Below, in pieces: positions 9,301 through 17,384 of a stretch of 20,589 bases of DNA (position 1 is the stretch's first letter; each line of letters starts with the position of its first letter). Source of the DNA: a virus. The notes below the pieces were generated by a model that saw nothing but the letters and a program-made list of their open reading frames with translations, ran no database searches and was not told the origin of the DNA. The stretch spans positions 1 to 20,589 of IMG/VR virus record IMGVR_UViG_3300030389_002992. One strand, 5' to 3'. Both the position numbers and the translations under genes were made by a program.

Positions 9301-10848
9301 TATATTCGATTAGGAGCACACGCAGATACAACTAATATGGCTAGTATTTTGTTAAAAGATACATCAGGTAGTGTATATGCGGCAGGTAGTAATCGTGTAA
9401 ATCAATTAGGTATTTCATCTATTGGATTCAAAAGTACTTTTGAAAAAGTATGGAATCATGCTGAATCTCCGGGTGCAGCAATAGAATTTTCTACTCACCA
9501 GTTTTCAGCTGGATTAAGCGGACTTTCAAGCACCGATGATTACTTAAAAGACAGCGTAGGATTAAGTTTTATTCTTTCTGCTTCTGAAGATTTATATTAT
9601 GCTGGACCTAATACTAGAGTTACTCCAGCTCTTGCTTCTGTATTTACTAAACTAACTATCGGTGCATCTGATACTAATGTTAAAGCTTATGGTGTTTCTG
9701 ATCCTTTTGAAACTAGATGTGGTAATACTACACACTATTTAGCAGCAGATGATACAACTGAAGATGCTGAGACAGCATTTGATAATAACCAAAATCCTGT
9801 ATGGATGGCAGCTATCGCATCTCCAGCAGGTAGTTCTCTTAGGTATTTATACACTTGGGGATTTAATGAATTTGGGCAACTTGGCAATGGATCAAATAAT
9901 GCTGGAAGTCAAACTCCTACCAGAGTTTCACAAATGACAAGTCCTGCTGGTGCTACTTTGTCAGTAAATGATGTTAAAGATATTTATATTTGTGGTAATG
10001 GTGTATACGGTTCTCTATTCTTTACTGAAAGACAAAGCGGATCATCTGATGATTTATTGTATGCATGTGGATACAATGGAGGTTCGATGGGTCTTTTAGG
10101 TGTTAATAGCGACTCAAGAAATATTAATACACCTAAAGCTGTTATGCTTGAAGGTGAACAAGGCGGAACCAGCAATAGAAAAATTATAAATATTTGGAGC
10201 AGTATTTTAGGAGAGTTTTCATCTAATGGAGAAACAAATGTTAATCATAGAAGCACCTGTAACTTTATTTGGATCTTAGCGGAAGACTCTACAGGAGCAA
10301 GACATATTTATTCTAGAGGAGGTAATGTACACTCTTCATTTGCTTCTGCATCTGGTAGTGGATTTGTTAATAATCATAATGAAAATCATGGTGTGTTAGG
10401 TTCAGCCTTAGGTACAAATACTCCTGAATTAATTACAGAGCATTCAAGAGATGGTGCAAGAGGTTTCTTACGTATGCACTGGGAACCACCTACAACTTCA
10501 AATGATATTGTTGAAAATTCTTTTATGGTTTCTGCTAATCCTCAATATGGATTTGAAGAGAATGAAAGACCACAACTTAATAATATGTATGCAGCATCTC
10601 CAACTATTTTATGGACTATTGGAAATGGAACTGCTTATGGTGTTGGTAATGGTAACTTTAATATGTTAGGAGATTTACAAGGAACAGGATATACCTTTCC
10701 GGGTGGTCCTGATCGAGGTAGTTTCTTAGGTGGTAGAAGTTTTGATGGTATTACTGATGAGCTAGCTAATCACCCTCATGGATTTATGGGCGGCACTTTA
10801 TTCTGGACAAATAAACAAAGATCTATTCCATGTCAAATTCATTTTTAA
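6373..10848 (+). CDS. Tail fibre: T7 gp17-like N-terminus, RCC1-like C-terminal repeats
   Basis: A 1491-residue protein with AAGGAGA 5 nt before its ATG. Residues 1-180 follow the T7 gp17 tail-attachment domain (FSYATLNLNSSVSDQDQILV, YILRKTYITQPFVTW, GSRFTSSQLNHEVKQLLN). Residues about 190-780 are typical fibre modules: LSGDGLTGGGALSADRTLSI, LPLSAAQGKALKTSI, MTGALDLNSNSIFNL with NSNDAATKNYVD, and ISDNAVTLAKIASGSAGSI. From about residue 820 the pattern changes to spaced short motifs: WKRWGLQGNG (823), VFFKGYSN (914), SVYAAGSNRVNQLG (1000), EDLYYAGP (1072), LYTWGFNEFGQLGNG (1159), DLLYACGYNGG (1227), RHIYSRGG (1310), AYGVGNGNFNMLG (1421). These recur every 70-110 residues and match the RCC1 repeat signature (aWGxNxxGQLGxG), suggesting a seven-bladed propeller as the receptor-binding end. 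No catalytic motif is seen. Confidence 0.93.
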   Translation: MTTYNNTDDQFGSYIKITPTSGQTSFSYATLNLNSSVSDQDQILVVRKFTPSDEFTAAATPNGLGGVALKGDETWDTWTLPNASTSGSSMYTIDTVAKTITMSSSSSDYVYSRTNSDGSTTNINLPIFSSSDTIYILRKTYITQPFVTWQSGSRFTSSQLNHEVKQLLNTSQEFLNRFDNFGDLNPYIGRADGICPLNSSGTIDNKYINVASVNTLLDGRSILSGDGLTGGGALSADRTLSILLDGTTPLSVSSSGLSISVDTDLFTTAGSLGFKLNGSSLTKDSDGLKVNVNNTLTSDSTELPLSAAQGKALKTSIDLLGSGVRYLGSLELASTAEATITFTGKPNEATTITLVDSDGTSVVFEIDGDNNGVTGGNIAVNGITGAGGGATGTATDLTAKVNAQGSLDIEATNPSAGVIKLRQLTGGTAGNTSISYSDSSNWGSSTSGTLPTAFEGGAAGTSFPASPASGGSYLVGDTYDIIRNSTSPTLQGTVTDSNGTKHQVNIGDDIRYNSSTVWYIIPETVTLALTDFLRVDGTRAMTGALDLNSNSIFNLSTPVNSNDAATKNYVDTSTSRTLNLLSDVSVGSPSAGELLKYSGSTWEGASLAIGDLSNVTLTSLAENQILKWNGSAFVNDGNIGNPQRYAFTGTGSQTAFTMSPAASSTEVNTFIVSIDGILQTPATDYVITNVDTITFNAAPPNQAQIHVLNFGINRSVDSLGTNVVNTSQISDNAVTLAKIASGSAGSIFMWDASGNPSELLNDGIVGQVLTSNGSTSVPSYEYASGTYGDKIIDYASRVVPSTNRNYIHTFNKGFTAKFNDGTWKRWGLQGNGSGTGMQQVTTFTWQNEATNRGGEDGENHICVFPPSTIPMSSNFLYNCKSSTKNGSQITIAKPIKKYYVEGHAEFIIDNNDDVFFKGYSNITSNTSDFLSTIRGTIASDADHSTSKYNTYQWIKYDSTNHSALNNVNIGDIRFSNYIRLGAHADTTNMASILLKDTSGSVYAAGSNRVNQLGISSIGFKSTFEKVWNHAESPGAAIEFSTHQFSAGLSGLSSTDDYLKDSVGLSFILSASEDLYYAGPNTRVTPALASVFTKLTIGASDTNVKAYGVSDPFETRCGNTTHYLAADDTTEDAETAFDNNQNPVWMAAIASPAGSSLRYLYTWGFNEFGQLGNGSNNAGSQTPTRVSQMTSPAGATLSVNDVKDIYICGNGVYGSLFFTERQSGSSDDLLYACGYNGGSMGLLGVNSDSRNINTPKAVMLEGEQGGTSNRKIINIWSSILGEFSSNGETNVNHRSTCNFIWILAEDSTGARHIYSRGGNVHSSFASASGSGFVNNHNENHGVLGSALGTNTPELITEHSRDGARGFLRMHWEPPTTSNDIVENSFMVSANPQYGFEENERPQLNNMYAASPTILWTIGNGTAYGVGNGNFNMLGDLQGTGYTFPGGPDRGSFLGGRSFDGITDELANHPHGFMGGTLFWTNKQRSIPCQIHF

Positions 10849-10857
10849 GGAGAAAAT

Positions 10858-13065
10858 ATGTCACAAACAAAAACTAATTTACGGATGATTGACATTGGCA
10901 CAATTACTCCTTTAGACTTTGGAGCCAATGGTGATGGTACATCTAATGATGCAGCCACTTTACAACTTGCTTTAGATTCTACCTCTAACTCTGTTTTAGA
11001 TTTAGCAGGAAAAACATATGCTTTTGAATCGGCATTAACAATTACAAGAAGTAACTTAATAATTAAAAACGGTACTTTAAAATTTACTGGTACTAATGCT
11101 GGTGAATTTGATTTGGTTAGCGTTAATGGTAGTGTTGGATCTACTAACTATACTCCAAGTGCAGATCTTAAAGTAGGATCTAATGAAATTGATTTACCCG
11201 GAGGCACAGTAATGAGTGCCTTTAGTGTAGATACTTATCTTGTTATTCAAGGTACTGTTGAAATCTACGATGGAACTGTACACTCAACCACAACTAAACA
11301 GGCTGAGATTGTTAAAGTAAGAAAGGTTGATACAACAAATACAAAGTTATTTTTATATAGCCCATTAAAAGGTAACTATAAAACAACCGAAGTAGATGTT
11401 CACATTCTTACTCCTAGAGAAAACATTACTTTTGAAAACGTTACCTTTGAAGGTAAAGGTGTAACTGAATACGAAATCGGTGCTTCTGCAATTAGTACCA
11501 ACTCTGGTAATACAACTATTAATGTAGTGTTACCCGGAACTGGATTAGGTATTTCAGGTTCTGTATTATTCTTAGGTGATATTGGATCTACAGCAATCGG
11601 CGGTGTAGCCGCAGCAACATTATCTGAATCAGAATTAGCAGTTACAGGATCATCAGAGGGCGGTGGTAATACTACAGTTAACGCAACTTTTGTAGGTTCA
11701 AATGCTTCTTCTAACGCTAGCGGTGGCGATGCAACAAGTAAAGCATACTATGGTGGTAATGAAGGTATTAAATTAAACGGGTGTGCTAATGTAACTATTA
11801 AAGATTGTACCTTTAAAAAGTTACAGAATGATATTGAAGCATATTATACGCATAACTTAGAAATCAAAAACAATAAGTTTGTTGGATTTAATGGACCTAT
11901 TGGTAGAGGTATCTACATTAGACAGGCAGTAACTACTGTATTTATCGAAGAAAATAAATTCTTAGGTAATCATAACTATGGTGTATATGCCTATGATCCA
12001 GCTGGTCTTCCTAAAGATATTTATATTAAAGGAAATTATTTCTCTGGTATTAGAGATGCAGCAGCTTACGTTTACATTGTTAACTCATTAACATTTGTAA
12101 ATAATAAAGTGGAAAATTCTCCTATCTTAACTAGCGATAAAACTGGTGCAATTCATTCAGGATTACGATACTATGGATTTGAGTTAACATGTACAGACAA
12201 TGAGTTTACTGGCTTTGGTAAGTGTGGTGTCTATTGGGAACCAAGATACAAAGCAATCAATACAGCATCTACTCAGTCTGCATATAGTGGCGGACATAAT
12301 AATAATGTATATTCAGATGTAGCCGCTGGTCAAACATGGTCATATCCTTCGGCAGTTATTGCTAATAATCGTCTAAAAGGTAGAGCAGGTGATACGTCTT
12401 TAAGTTCAAAGGGTATTGAAATTGTACCTAAGACTATTAACTTTGGTATTTGGGGTTGCTCGTTAACCCAAAATCTTATTTCTACCATAGGGACAGGTAT
12501 CTCAATTGATGCCAGCACTGGATCTCCTAGCGGTATTAGCACCAACATTAGAGGTCTTAAGATTACAGATAACCAAATCTTTGGAGAAAGAAACTCCGGT
12601 GGATCTACTGGTCTTGCTGTTGGTATTCACTTTAAGGGTGGATCTGGTAGCGATGTAATGCAAAGAGGTATTATTGCTAACAATATTATTCAATCGTACT
12701 CTCCCGGCTATGGTGTTACCAATCAACAGGTAGATCCTTTGATTCAATTAGGAGCATCTGGATCTAACTATGTAGCAGGTAATGAAGGAATTATTAATTC
12801 TAACTCATTGTATGGCGGTACATATTCTATCTTTACGGGCGGAGGATCAGTTCCTTCTCTTAAATATGGTATTGTTATTGGTAATATGTTTAGTTCTCAC
12901 TCAAATGAAACTAATGCAACCTATGCTTACGGTCCCCTCAATAGTGGTAGTGATCCTATTGGTGTTGCTTCTGGTACTAATGCACCAGCAATTGACTCTG
13001 CCATTCAAAATATTACTGGTGGTATTGTTAATAACTTCTATAGTGATTCTTATACAGGTGGTTAA
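10858..13065 (+). CDS. Tailspike with pectate-lyase-3 type beta-helix
   Basis: A 735-residue protein, preceded by AAGGAG and starting 9 bp after the fibre stop. The N-terminus (TPLDFGANGDGTSNDAATLQ, then ALDSTSNSVLDLAGKTYAF, TITRSNLIIKNGTLKF) is the classic start of pectate-lyase-3/GH28-like right-handed beta-helices of phage spikes and colanidase or polysaccharide depolymerases. From about residue 305 to 600 there are successive rungs (NVTIKDCTFKKLQND, NLEIKNNKFVGF, TVFIEENKFLGNHNYGVYAYD, DIYIKGNYFSGIRDAAAYVY, SLTFVNNKVENS, ISTNIRGLKITDNQIFG, GIIANNIIQS). It probably binds or degrades a surface glycan. It has no separate tail-binding domain before the helix, so it must attach through the fibre or another protein. 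The enzyme class and catalytic residues cannot be assigned by reading. Confidence 0.88.
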   Translation: MSQTKTNLRMIDIGTITPLDFGANGDGTSNDAATLQLALDSTSNSVLDLAGKTYAFESALTITRSNLIIKNGTLKFTGTNAGEFDLVSVNGSVGSTNYTPSADLKVGSNEIDLPGGTVMSAFSVDTYLVIQGTVEIYDGTVHSTTTKQAEIVKVRKVDTTNTKLFLYSPLKGNYKTTEVDVHILTPRENITFENVTFEGKGVTEYEIGASAISTNSGNTTINVVLPGTGLGISGSVLFLGDIGSTAIGGVAAATLSESELAVTGSSEGGGNTTVNATFVGSNASSNASGGDATSKAYYGGNEGIKLNGCANVTIKDCTFKKLQNDIEAYYTHNLEIKNNKFVGFNGPIGRGIYIRQAVTTVFIEENKFLGNHNYGVYAYDPAGLPKDIYIKGNYFSGIRDAAAYVYIVNSLTFVNNKVENSPILTSDKTGAIHSGLRYYGFELTCTDNEFTGFGKCGVYWEPRYKAINTASTQSAYSGGHNNNVYSDVAAGQTWSYPSAVIANNRLKGRAGDTSLSSKGIEIVPKTINFGIWGCSLTQNLISTIGTGISIDASTGSPSGISTNIRGLKITDNQIFGERNSGGSTGLAVGIHFKGGSGSDVMQRGIIANNIIQSYSPGYGVTNQQVDPLIQLGASGSNYVAGNEGIINSNSLYGGTYSIFTGGGSVPSLKYGIVIGNMFSSHSNETNATYAYGPLNSGSDPIGVASGTNAPAIDSAIQNITGGIVNNFYSDSYTGG

Positions 13066-13066
13066 A

Positions 13067-13279
13067 ATGAGTAATGATAATTTAATTAATAAACTTAATC
13101 AAGTATTGTTAAACCAAATGCTTGAAGATCTTAGAGATCCACAAAAATGTACGCCCGGATTATATCAAGTAGTCCGTGGTATTATCTCAGATAATCGAGA
13201 TCAGTTGGATTCTATCCCTACTGAAACTCTAAATGAGGTAGAAGAAATCCTAAGTAATACTCCGTTCAAATTCGGCTAA
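13067..13279 (+). CDS. terS: Terminase small subunit (T7 gp18-like)
   Basis: Seventy residues, starting at ATG 13067 one base after the spike stop, with AGGTGG 5 nt upstream. The frame is open further upstream, but that part overlaps the spike gene out of frame and is discarded. The core INKLNQVLLNQMLEDLRD with TPGLYQVVRGIISDNRDQLD aligns well with the equivalent part of T7 gp18 (LDTAMAQRMLADLSD, SPQLYNAINKLLDRHKFQI), though it is shorter than the 89 residues of gp18. It lies 27 bp before the large subunit. It recognises concatemeric DNA and regulates the large subunit's ATPase and nuclease during packaging. Confidence 0.88.
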   Translation: MSNDNLINKLNQVLLNQMLEDLRDPQKCTPGLYQVVRGIISDNRDQLDSIPTETLNEVEEILSNTPFKFG

Positions 13280-13306
13280 ACTTGGGTTTTATAGTAAGGA
13301 GTAACT

Positions 13307-14989
13307 ATGCAACCACCACAAGATATGGTAGATGATTTTAGAAATCACTTGTGGGCATGCTTTAAATATCTAGGGCTAGGAGAGCCTACAGCAGCCCAGT
13401 ATGGGATGGCAGACTGTCTCCAGAATGGTCCTACTGATATGCAACTGCAAGCCGGTAGAGGCTTTGGTAAGTCCGTTATCACGGCTTGTCTTGCATCTTG
13501 GTTCTTACTTAAAGATCCTAATACTACAATTATGGTAGTATCTGCTACAGGTAACAAGGCTGCTGAGTTTATCAGCATGACGCGTAGAATCTTAGACTTG
13601 GTTCCCTACTGTCAGCATCTTAAACCGGGAGATCATACTACAGATAATGCTTTTGCTTTTAATGTAGAAGCAAGAACTAAGGTTGGGCAGGATAAGTCTT
13701 GTTTTGCTAGAGGTATTGGATCTCAGATTACTGGTTCTCACGCTGAATATGTTATTGGTGATGATATTGAAATCGAAGGTAACTGTGAAACTGCTGCTGC
13801 CAGAGAAAAACTTCTTAACAAGGTTAGTGAGTTTGAGCAGATTAGAAACGTAGGAGGTAGAGTTATCTTCTTAGGTACTCCACAGATTCAAGAATCTATC
13901 TATAATAAACTAAAAGATGGTTATCCTGTATTTAAGTTTCCCGCAATCATGCCAGATAAAGAGAATCCTGTAGAAAGTTTAGATGTTGCCGACTGGGTTT
14001 GGGAAACAGAACTAGAACCCGGACAACCTACGCAACCCGAAAGATTCTCAGAAGAAATTCTTTTAGAACGACAAGCAAAGATTGGACCAAGATTATTTTC
14101 ATTACATTATAAACTAGATACAAGTTTATCTGATGCCCAAAAGTATCCTCTTAAACTTAAAGACTTGCTAGTAACAGACTTAAGTCCTGATCTTTGCCCC
14201 GAAAAACTTGTATGGTCCTCCTCTACATCCAATAAACGTGTGCCTAGTTTTGGATTAGCCGGTGATCTTATCTATGAACCAATGTGGGTTTCTGATAAGT
14301 ATATGCCTTATATCCAAACTGCTATGTTTGTTGATCCTTCTGGTAGAGGTAAGGATGAAACTGCTGTCTGTATTGCATCTACAGCTAATGGATATATTTT
14401 TGTGCATGAACTTATTGGACTAGAGGGTGGCTATAGCGATGCTACTCTAACAAAGATTGCTAAGCTTGCTTATCAATATGATTTAAGTTTAATTAGAGTT
14501 GAAAGTAACTTTGGAGATGCTATGTTTTGTCAGCTTCTTCGTCCAGTTGTAGCTGAGATGTGTGGTCAAGTTGGTATTGAAGACTATAGAGTTACTGGTT
14601 CTAAAGAAAGTAGAATCATTGCGGCATTAGAGCCTGTAATGGCACAGCACAGATTAGTGTTTAACACTTCTGCTATTAAAGATAAAGAAACACAATATCA
14701 AATTACCAGAGTTCATACAGGTCGTGGGGCTTTGAAAAGAGATGACCGTGTAGATGTTTTAGCTGCTGCTATTTCATATTGGGAAGATGCTATTGGATTA
14801 GATGTAGACAAATCTATTGAACGTAATAGGCAAAAAGAACAACAAGAAGTTGTTAAAGAATGGCTCAGTAATGATCGTATCTATGGGCTGTTATCAGATA
14901 GAACATCTGGTGCTATTAGAGAAAACAAAAGTCCTATGCTTGTAAACAGACAAAAAAATAAATGGGCAATGAAAAGGAGAAGACCATGA
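13307..14989 (+). CDS. terL: Terminase large subunit (T7 gp19-like ATPase/nuclease)
   Basis: A 560-residue packaging motor, with AAGGAGT upstream. The ATPase part has Walker A GRGFGKS (residues 50-56), Walker B YVIGDD (148-153) with the following conserved block ETAAAREKLLNKVSEFEQI, and the coupling motif FLGTPQ (188-193). The segment PERFSEEILLERQAKIGP with SLSDAQKYPLKLKDLLV matches T7 gp19 closely. The RNase H-like nuclease has acidic residues at D343 (FVDPSGRG), E399 (RVESNFGD) and D480/D483 (RDDRVDVLAAAISYW). The C-terminus is Lys/Arg-rich. All catalytic residues expected are present, so it should be functional. Its stop overlaps the next start as ATGA. Confidence 0.97.
   Translation: MQPPQDMVDDFRNHLWACFKYLGLGEPTAAQYGMADCLQNGPTDMQLQAGRGFGKSVITACLASWFLLKDPNTTIMVVSATGNKAAEFISMTRRILDLVPYCQHLKPGDHTTDNAFAFNVEARTKVGQDKSCFARGIGSQITGSHAEYVIGDDIEIEGNCETAAAREKLLNKVSEFEQIRNVGGRVIFLGTPQIQESIYNKLKDGYPVFKFPAIMPDKENPVESLDVADWVWETELEPGQPTQPERFSEEILLERQAKIGPRLFSLHYKLDTSLSDAQKYPLKLKDLLVTDLSPDLCPEKLVWSSSTSNKRVPSFGLAGDLIYEPMWVSDKYMPYIQTAMFVDPSGRGKDETAVCIASTANGYIFVHELIGLEGGYSDATLTKIAKLAYQYDLSLIRVESNFGDAMFCQLLRPVVAEMCGQVGIEDYRVTGSKESRIIAALEPVMAQHRLVFNTSAIKDKETQYQITRVHTGRGALKRDDRVDVLAAAISYWEDAIGLDVDKSIERNRQKEQQEVVKEWLSNDRIYGLLSDRTSGAIRENKSPMLVNRQKNKWAMKRRRP
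14974..14980 (+). promoter_or_regulatory. Shine-Dalgarno that decides the lysozyme-gene start
   Basis: AAGGAGA lies inside the end of terL, 5 nt before ATG 14986. A start at ATG 14962 would be 24 nt upstream in the same frame and lacks a comparable site. Confidence 0.75.
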
Positions 14990-16713
14990 AAGATCAAAGC
15001 TTCTTTCAAACATTTTTAAGAATGGGTGATGAACAAGTCAATCGTCTAGGTTTATCTCCTCAACTTCATCAACAAATGCGACAAGGTGAAGCAGCCAATA
15101 ACTATAGCCCACAAACAACTAGAGATGCACTAGATCCTAATATGTCAGACGAAACTTTCTTTGAAAGATTTATGGGCGTTAAGAAATTTGAACCGGCTAT
15201 GACTTCTTTTGATTTTGGAGAATATGATCAACAGTCTTATGATGATTGGCATAAATCAAACGGTATCACACCTACTTTAGATAGAGGACATCAGTTTAGT
15301 AGGATACCTAATGGTCCTAATGTTGGTCTTCAGTTAAAAAGAATGGATGGCAAAACACCCTATAAAACAAGCTTTTTATCTGTTTTACAAGATGAAGATG
15401 CAGGTTATAAGTTTTATCGTAGAACAGATCCAATGCATGGCAAAACTAAATTCAACAATAGAATTTATAGTTTAAGTCCAGATGAATTACAAAGTCATCC
15501 TGCTGCTCCATTCTTAGCTGAGATGCCTAGAGATGAAGTAGATGGTATTAAGTTTTCTTTTATGGATAAACCAAAAGTTAGACAAAGGTTTGCTGATATA
15601 GAAGCAAGAGTTCCTTCATTTAACTTTGATGATGAATCTTTAAACACGGTAAGAAAGTTTAATGAGATGTATATTGAACCCTCTTCTATTCAAAGTGATT
15701 TAATTGAGTTAGAATATTATGGTGGTATTCCAACAGATCTTGCTCAGCCTCCTATTTGGATTCAAGAATTACGTGAAGGTCAATGGGCATTAACTCATGA
15801 TAATCCAAGAGATGCAATCTATAGATATCGTGCAGCTTCAGATACATTGCGAAGACACCTAGAAGAAACACCTCGCAATCCTTTTGATAATCCTTTGTAT
15901 GCAGATCAAACTAGAATTTATTTAGATAGATTTAGTGATACTCTATATGAACGATCTCTTCAAATTGAACGAGAGCTTCTTGGTATTCCCGAAGAAAGAC
16001 AAGAACAACAAGACACTGAGTATACTATTCAAAGCGGAGACAATCTTACTAGTATTGCTAGACTTTACAATATGACTATTGAAGACTTAGTTACTGCTAA
16101 TGATATTGAAAATGCTAATATGATTAGAGTAGGACAAGTTCTTAGAATTCCTGCATTAGAAAACCAACCAGTTCCTGAGCCTGAGATTGCTAGCGACACC
16201 TTTATTGATCCTACTGTAGACTATCTTATTAGAATGGAAGGTAGGCATGAAAGACCAACTATTGCTACGCCGGGAGAAACTAGATACACTATTGGTCACG
16301 GTCACGTAATTAATCCAGATGATCCTGAAAAGGTTAGAGCATGGAATGCTGCTGTTCCAAACAAAGACTATACTCAGTTCTCTCTTGGTAGAGGAACGTT
16401 AACAGAAGAAGAAGCGAGAGCTTTATTTATTGAAGATTTACATGTTTATATTGATAGAGCAACCGACTTCTTCCCCGGATTTGAAAACTTCTCAGACGAT
16501 CTTAAGGTTCAAATGGTTTCTTCTACATATAGAGGAAGCATGGGGCAATCTCCAAGAACAAGAGAATTAATTAATCAAGGTGACTTTGCTGGTGCAGCTG
16601 ATGAATTCTTAGATAATGATGAATATAGAAACGCAGCAGCAAGAGGTAGACCGGGAATTAGACCAAGGATGGAAGAAGTTTCTAGAGTCTTAAGAGCGGA
16701 AGGAGAACGATAA
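14986..16713 (+). CDS. LysM plus GH24-type lysozyme protein with unknown N-terminal half
   Basis: A 575-residue protein. Residues 1-343 are not recognised: charged, aromatic, no signal peptide or membrane helix, beginning SFFQTFLRMGDEQVNRLGLS. Residues 344-389 are a LysM peptidoglycan-binding domain (EYTIQSGDNLTSIARLYN, IRVGQVLRIP). Residues about 409-575 resemble a T4-lysozyme-type muramidase: DYLIRMEG with candidate catalytic E418, YTIGHGH (434-440, T435), LTEEEARALFIEDL, and a C-terminal GRPGIRPRMEE. The Asp expected between E418 and T435 is not visible; the segment has E422 and E431 instead. Its size and place between terL and the gp14-like gene favour a virion-associated lysin used during DNA entry, but a lysis endolysin is possible. 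The start overlaps terL by ATGA and the stop overlaps the next gene by TAATG. Confidence 0.85.
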   Translation: MKDQSFFQTFLRMGDEQVNRLGLSPQLHQQMRQGEAANNYSPQTTRDALDPNMSDETFFERFMGVKKFEPAMTSFDFGEYDQQSYDDWHKSNGITPTLDRGHQFSRIPNGPNVGLQLKRMDGKTPYKTSFLSVLQDEDAGYKFYRRTDPMHGKTKFNNRIYSLSPDELQSHPAAPFLAEMPRDEVDGIKFSFMDKPKVRQRFADIEARVPSFNFDDESLNTVRKFNEMYIEPSSIQSDLIELEYYGGIPTDLAQPPIWIQELREGQWALTHDNPRDAIYRYRAASDTLRRHLEETPRNPFDNPLYADQTRIYLDRFSDTLYERSLQIERELLGIPEERQEQQDTEYTIQSGDNLTSIARLYNMTIEDLVTANDIENANMIRVGQVLRIPALENQPVPEPEIASDTFIDPTVDYLIRMEGRHERPTIATPGETRYTIGHGHVINPDDPEKVRAWNAAVPNKDYTQFSLGRGTLTEEEARALFIEDLHVYIDRATDFFPGFENFSDDLKVQMVSSTYRGSMGQSPRTRELINQGDFAGAADEFLDNDEYRNAAARGRPGIRPRMEEVSRVLRAEGER

Positions 16714-17384
16714 TGAGTTTTATGGCAGCTGGATTAATTTTAGGAGGTATTCAAGGTATCTTAGGCATGGGAGCAGCAGATCAACAGGCTGCTCAAGCCA
16801 ATATGCAAGCCAGAGCACAACTTGCACAAGCAAGAGCGCAGCATCAATGGCAAACAATGCAAGGTATCTTTAAGAATATTCAAGATAATTATCAAATTTC
16901 AGAACAAAAGAAAGCAAGATTGCGACAGAACAGAGCAATTGCTGCTGCTGCTAATCAAACCGCTGCATATAAAAAGGTTGGTTTGCGTGAACAAGAGAAA
17001 GCAGCTTTGATTCAAGTTGAAAGAGGACAAAAGAAAGCTCTTGATAGTCTAACTTCAGCTGGTGTTGGTGCTGGAATAAATCCAAACTCTGGTACAATGA
17101 GAGCTTTAAAAAATATGTTAAAAGAACAGGGTAGAGAAGGTCTTAAAAACATGGCTAGAAACTCTTATCAAGCTAGACAAAACATTGATAGAGAACAATC
17201 TAATGCTCTTGCTAGTAGAGATATGAATACCTCACAGCAAGCAGCTTATTTCTTCCCCGGTCCTTCACCGGGAGGTTATATTCCCCCTGCACAAGCTAGT
17301 GGCACTCAAAAGTTTGGTGCTTTAGTTGGAGGACTTGCATCAGGGGTACAAATTGGTACAGGATTAACGGAGGCATTCGGATGA
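16713..17384 (+). CDS. Internal virion protein (T7 gp14-like)
   Basis: 223 residues, similar in size to T7 gp14 (196). The N-terminus is hydrophobic and Gly-rich (FMAAGLILGGIQGILGMGAA), followed by an Ala/Gln-rich helical region (DQQAAQANMQARAQLAQARA) and a long amphipathic central region with many Lys, Arg and Gln. The C-terminus is again Gly-rich (FGALVGGLASGVQIGTGL). This layout is characteristic of gp14-type ejection proteins, which form the outer-membrane part of the trans-envelope channel used by short-tailed phages. Sequence conservation in this family is low, so the call depends on architecture, composition and neighbours. Both ends overlap adjacent genes. Confidence 0.78.
   Translation: MSFMAAGLILGGIQGILGMGAADQQAAQANMQARAQLAQARAQHQWQTMQGIFKNIQDNYQISEQKKARLRQNRAIAAAANQTAAYKKVGLREQEKAALIQVERGQKKALDSLTSAGVGAGINPNSGTMRALKNMLKEQGREGLKNMARNSYQARQNIDREQSNALASRDMNTSQQAAYFFPGPSPGGYIPPAQASGTQKFGALVGGLASGVQIGTGLTEAFG

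Noticed and set aside
12782-13066. Upstream extension of the terS reading frame
   Set aside because: It is fully inside the tailspike gene in another frame and reads as a Leu/Val-rich shadow. ATG 13067 with AGGTGG matches the T7 gp18 start.
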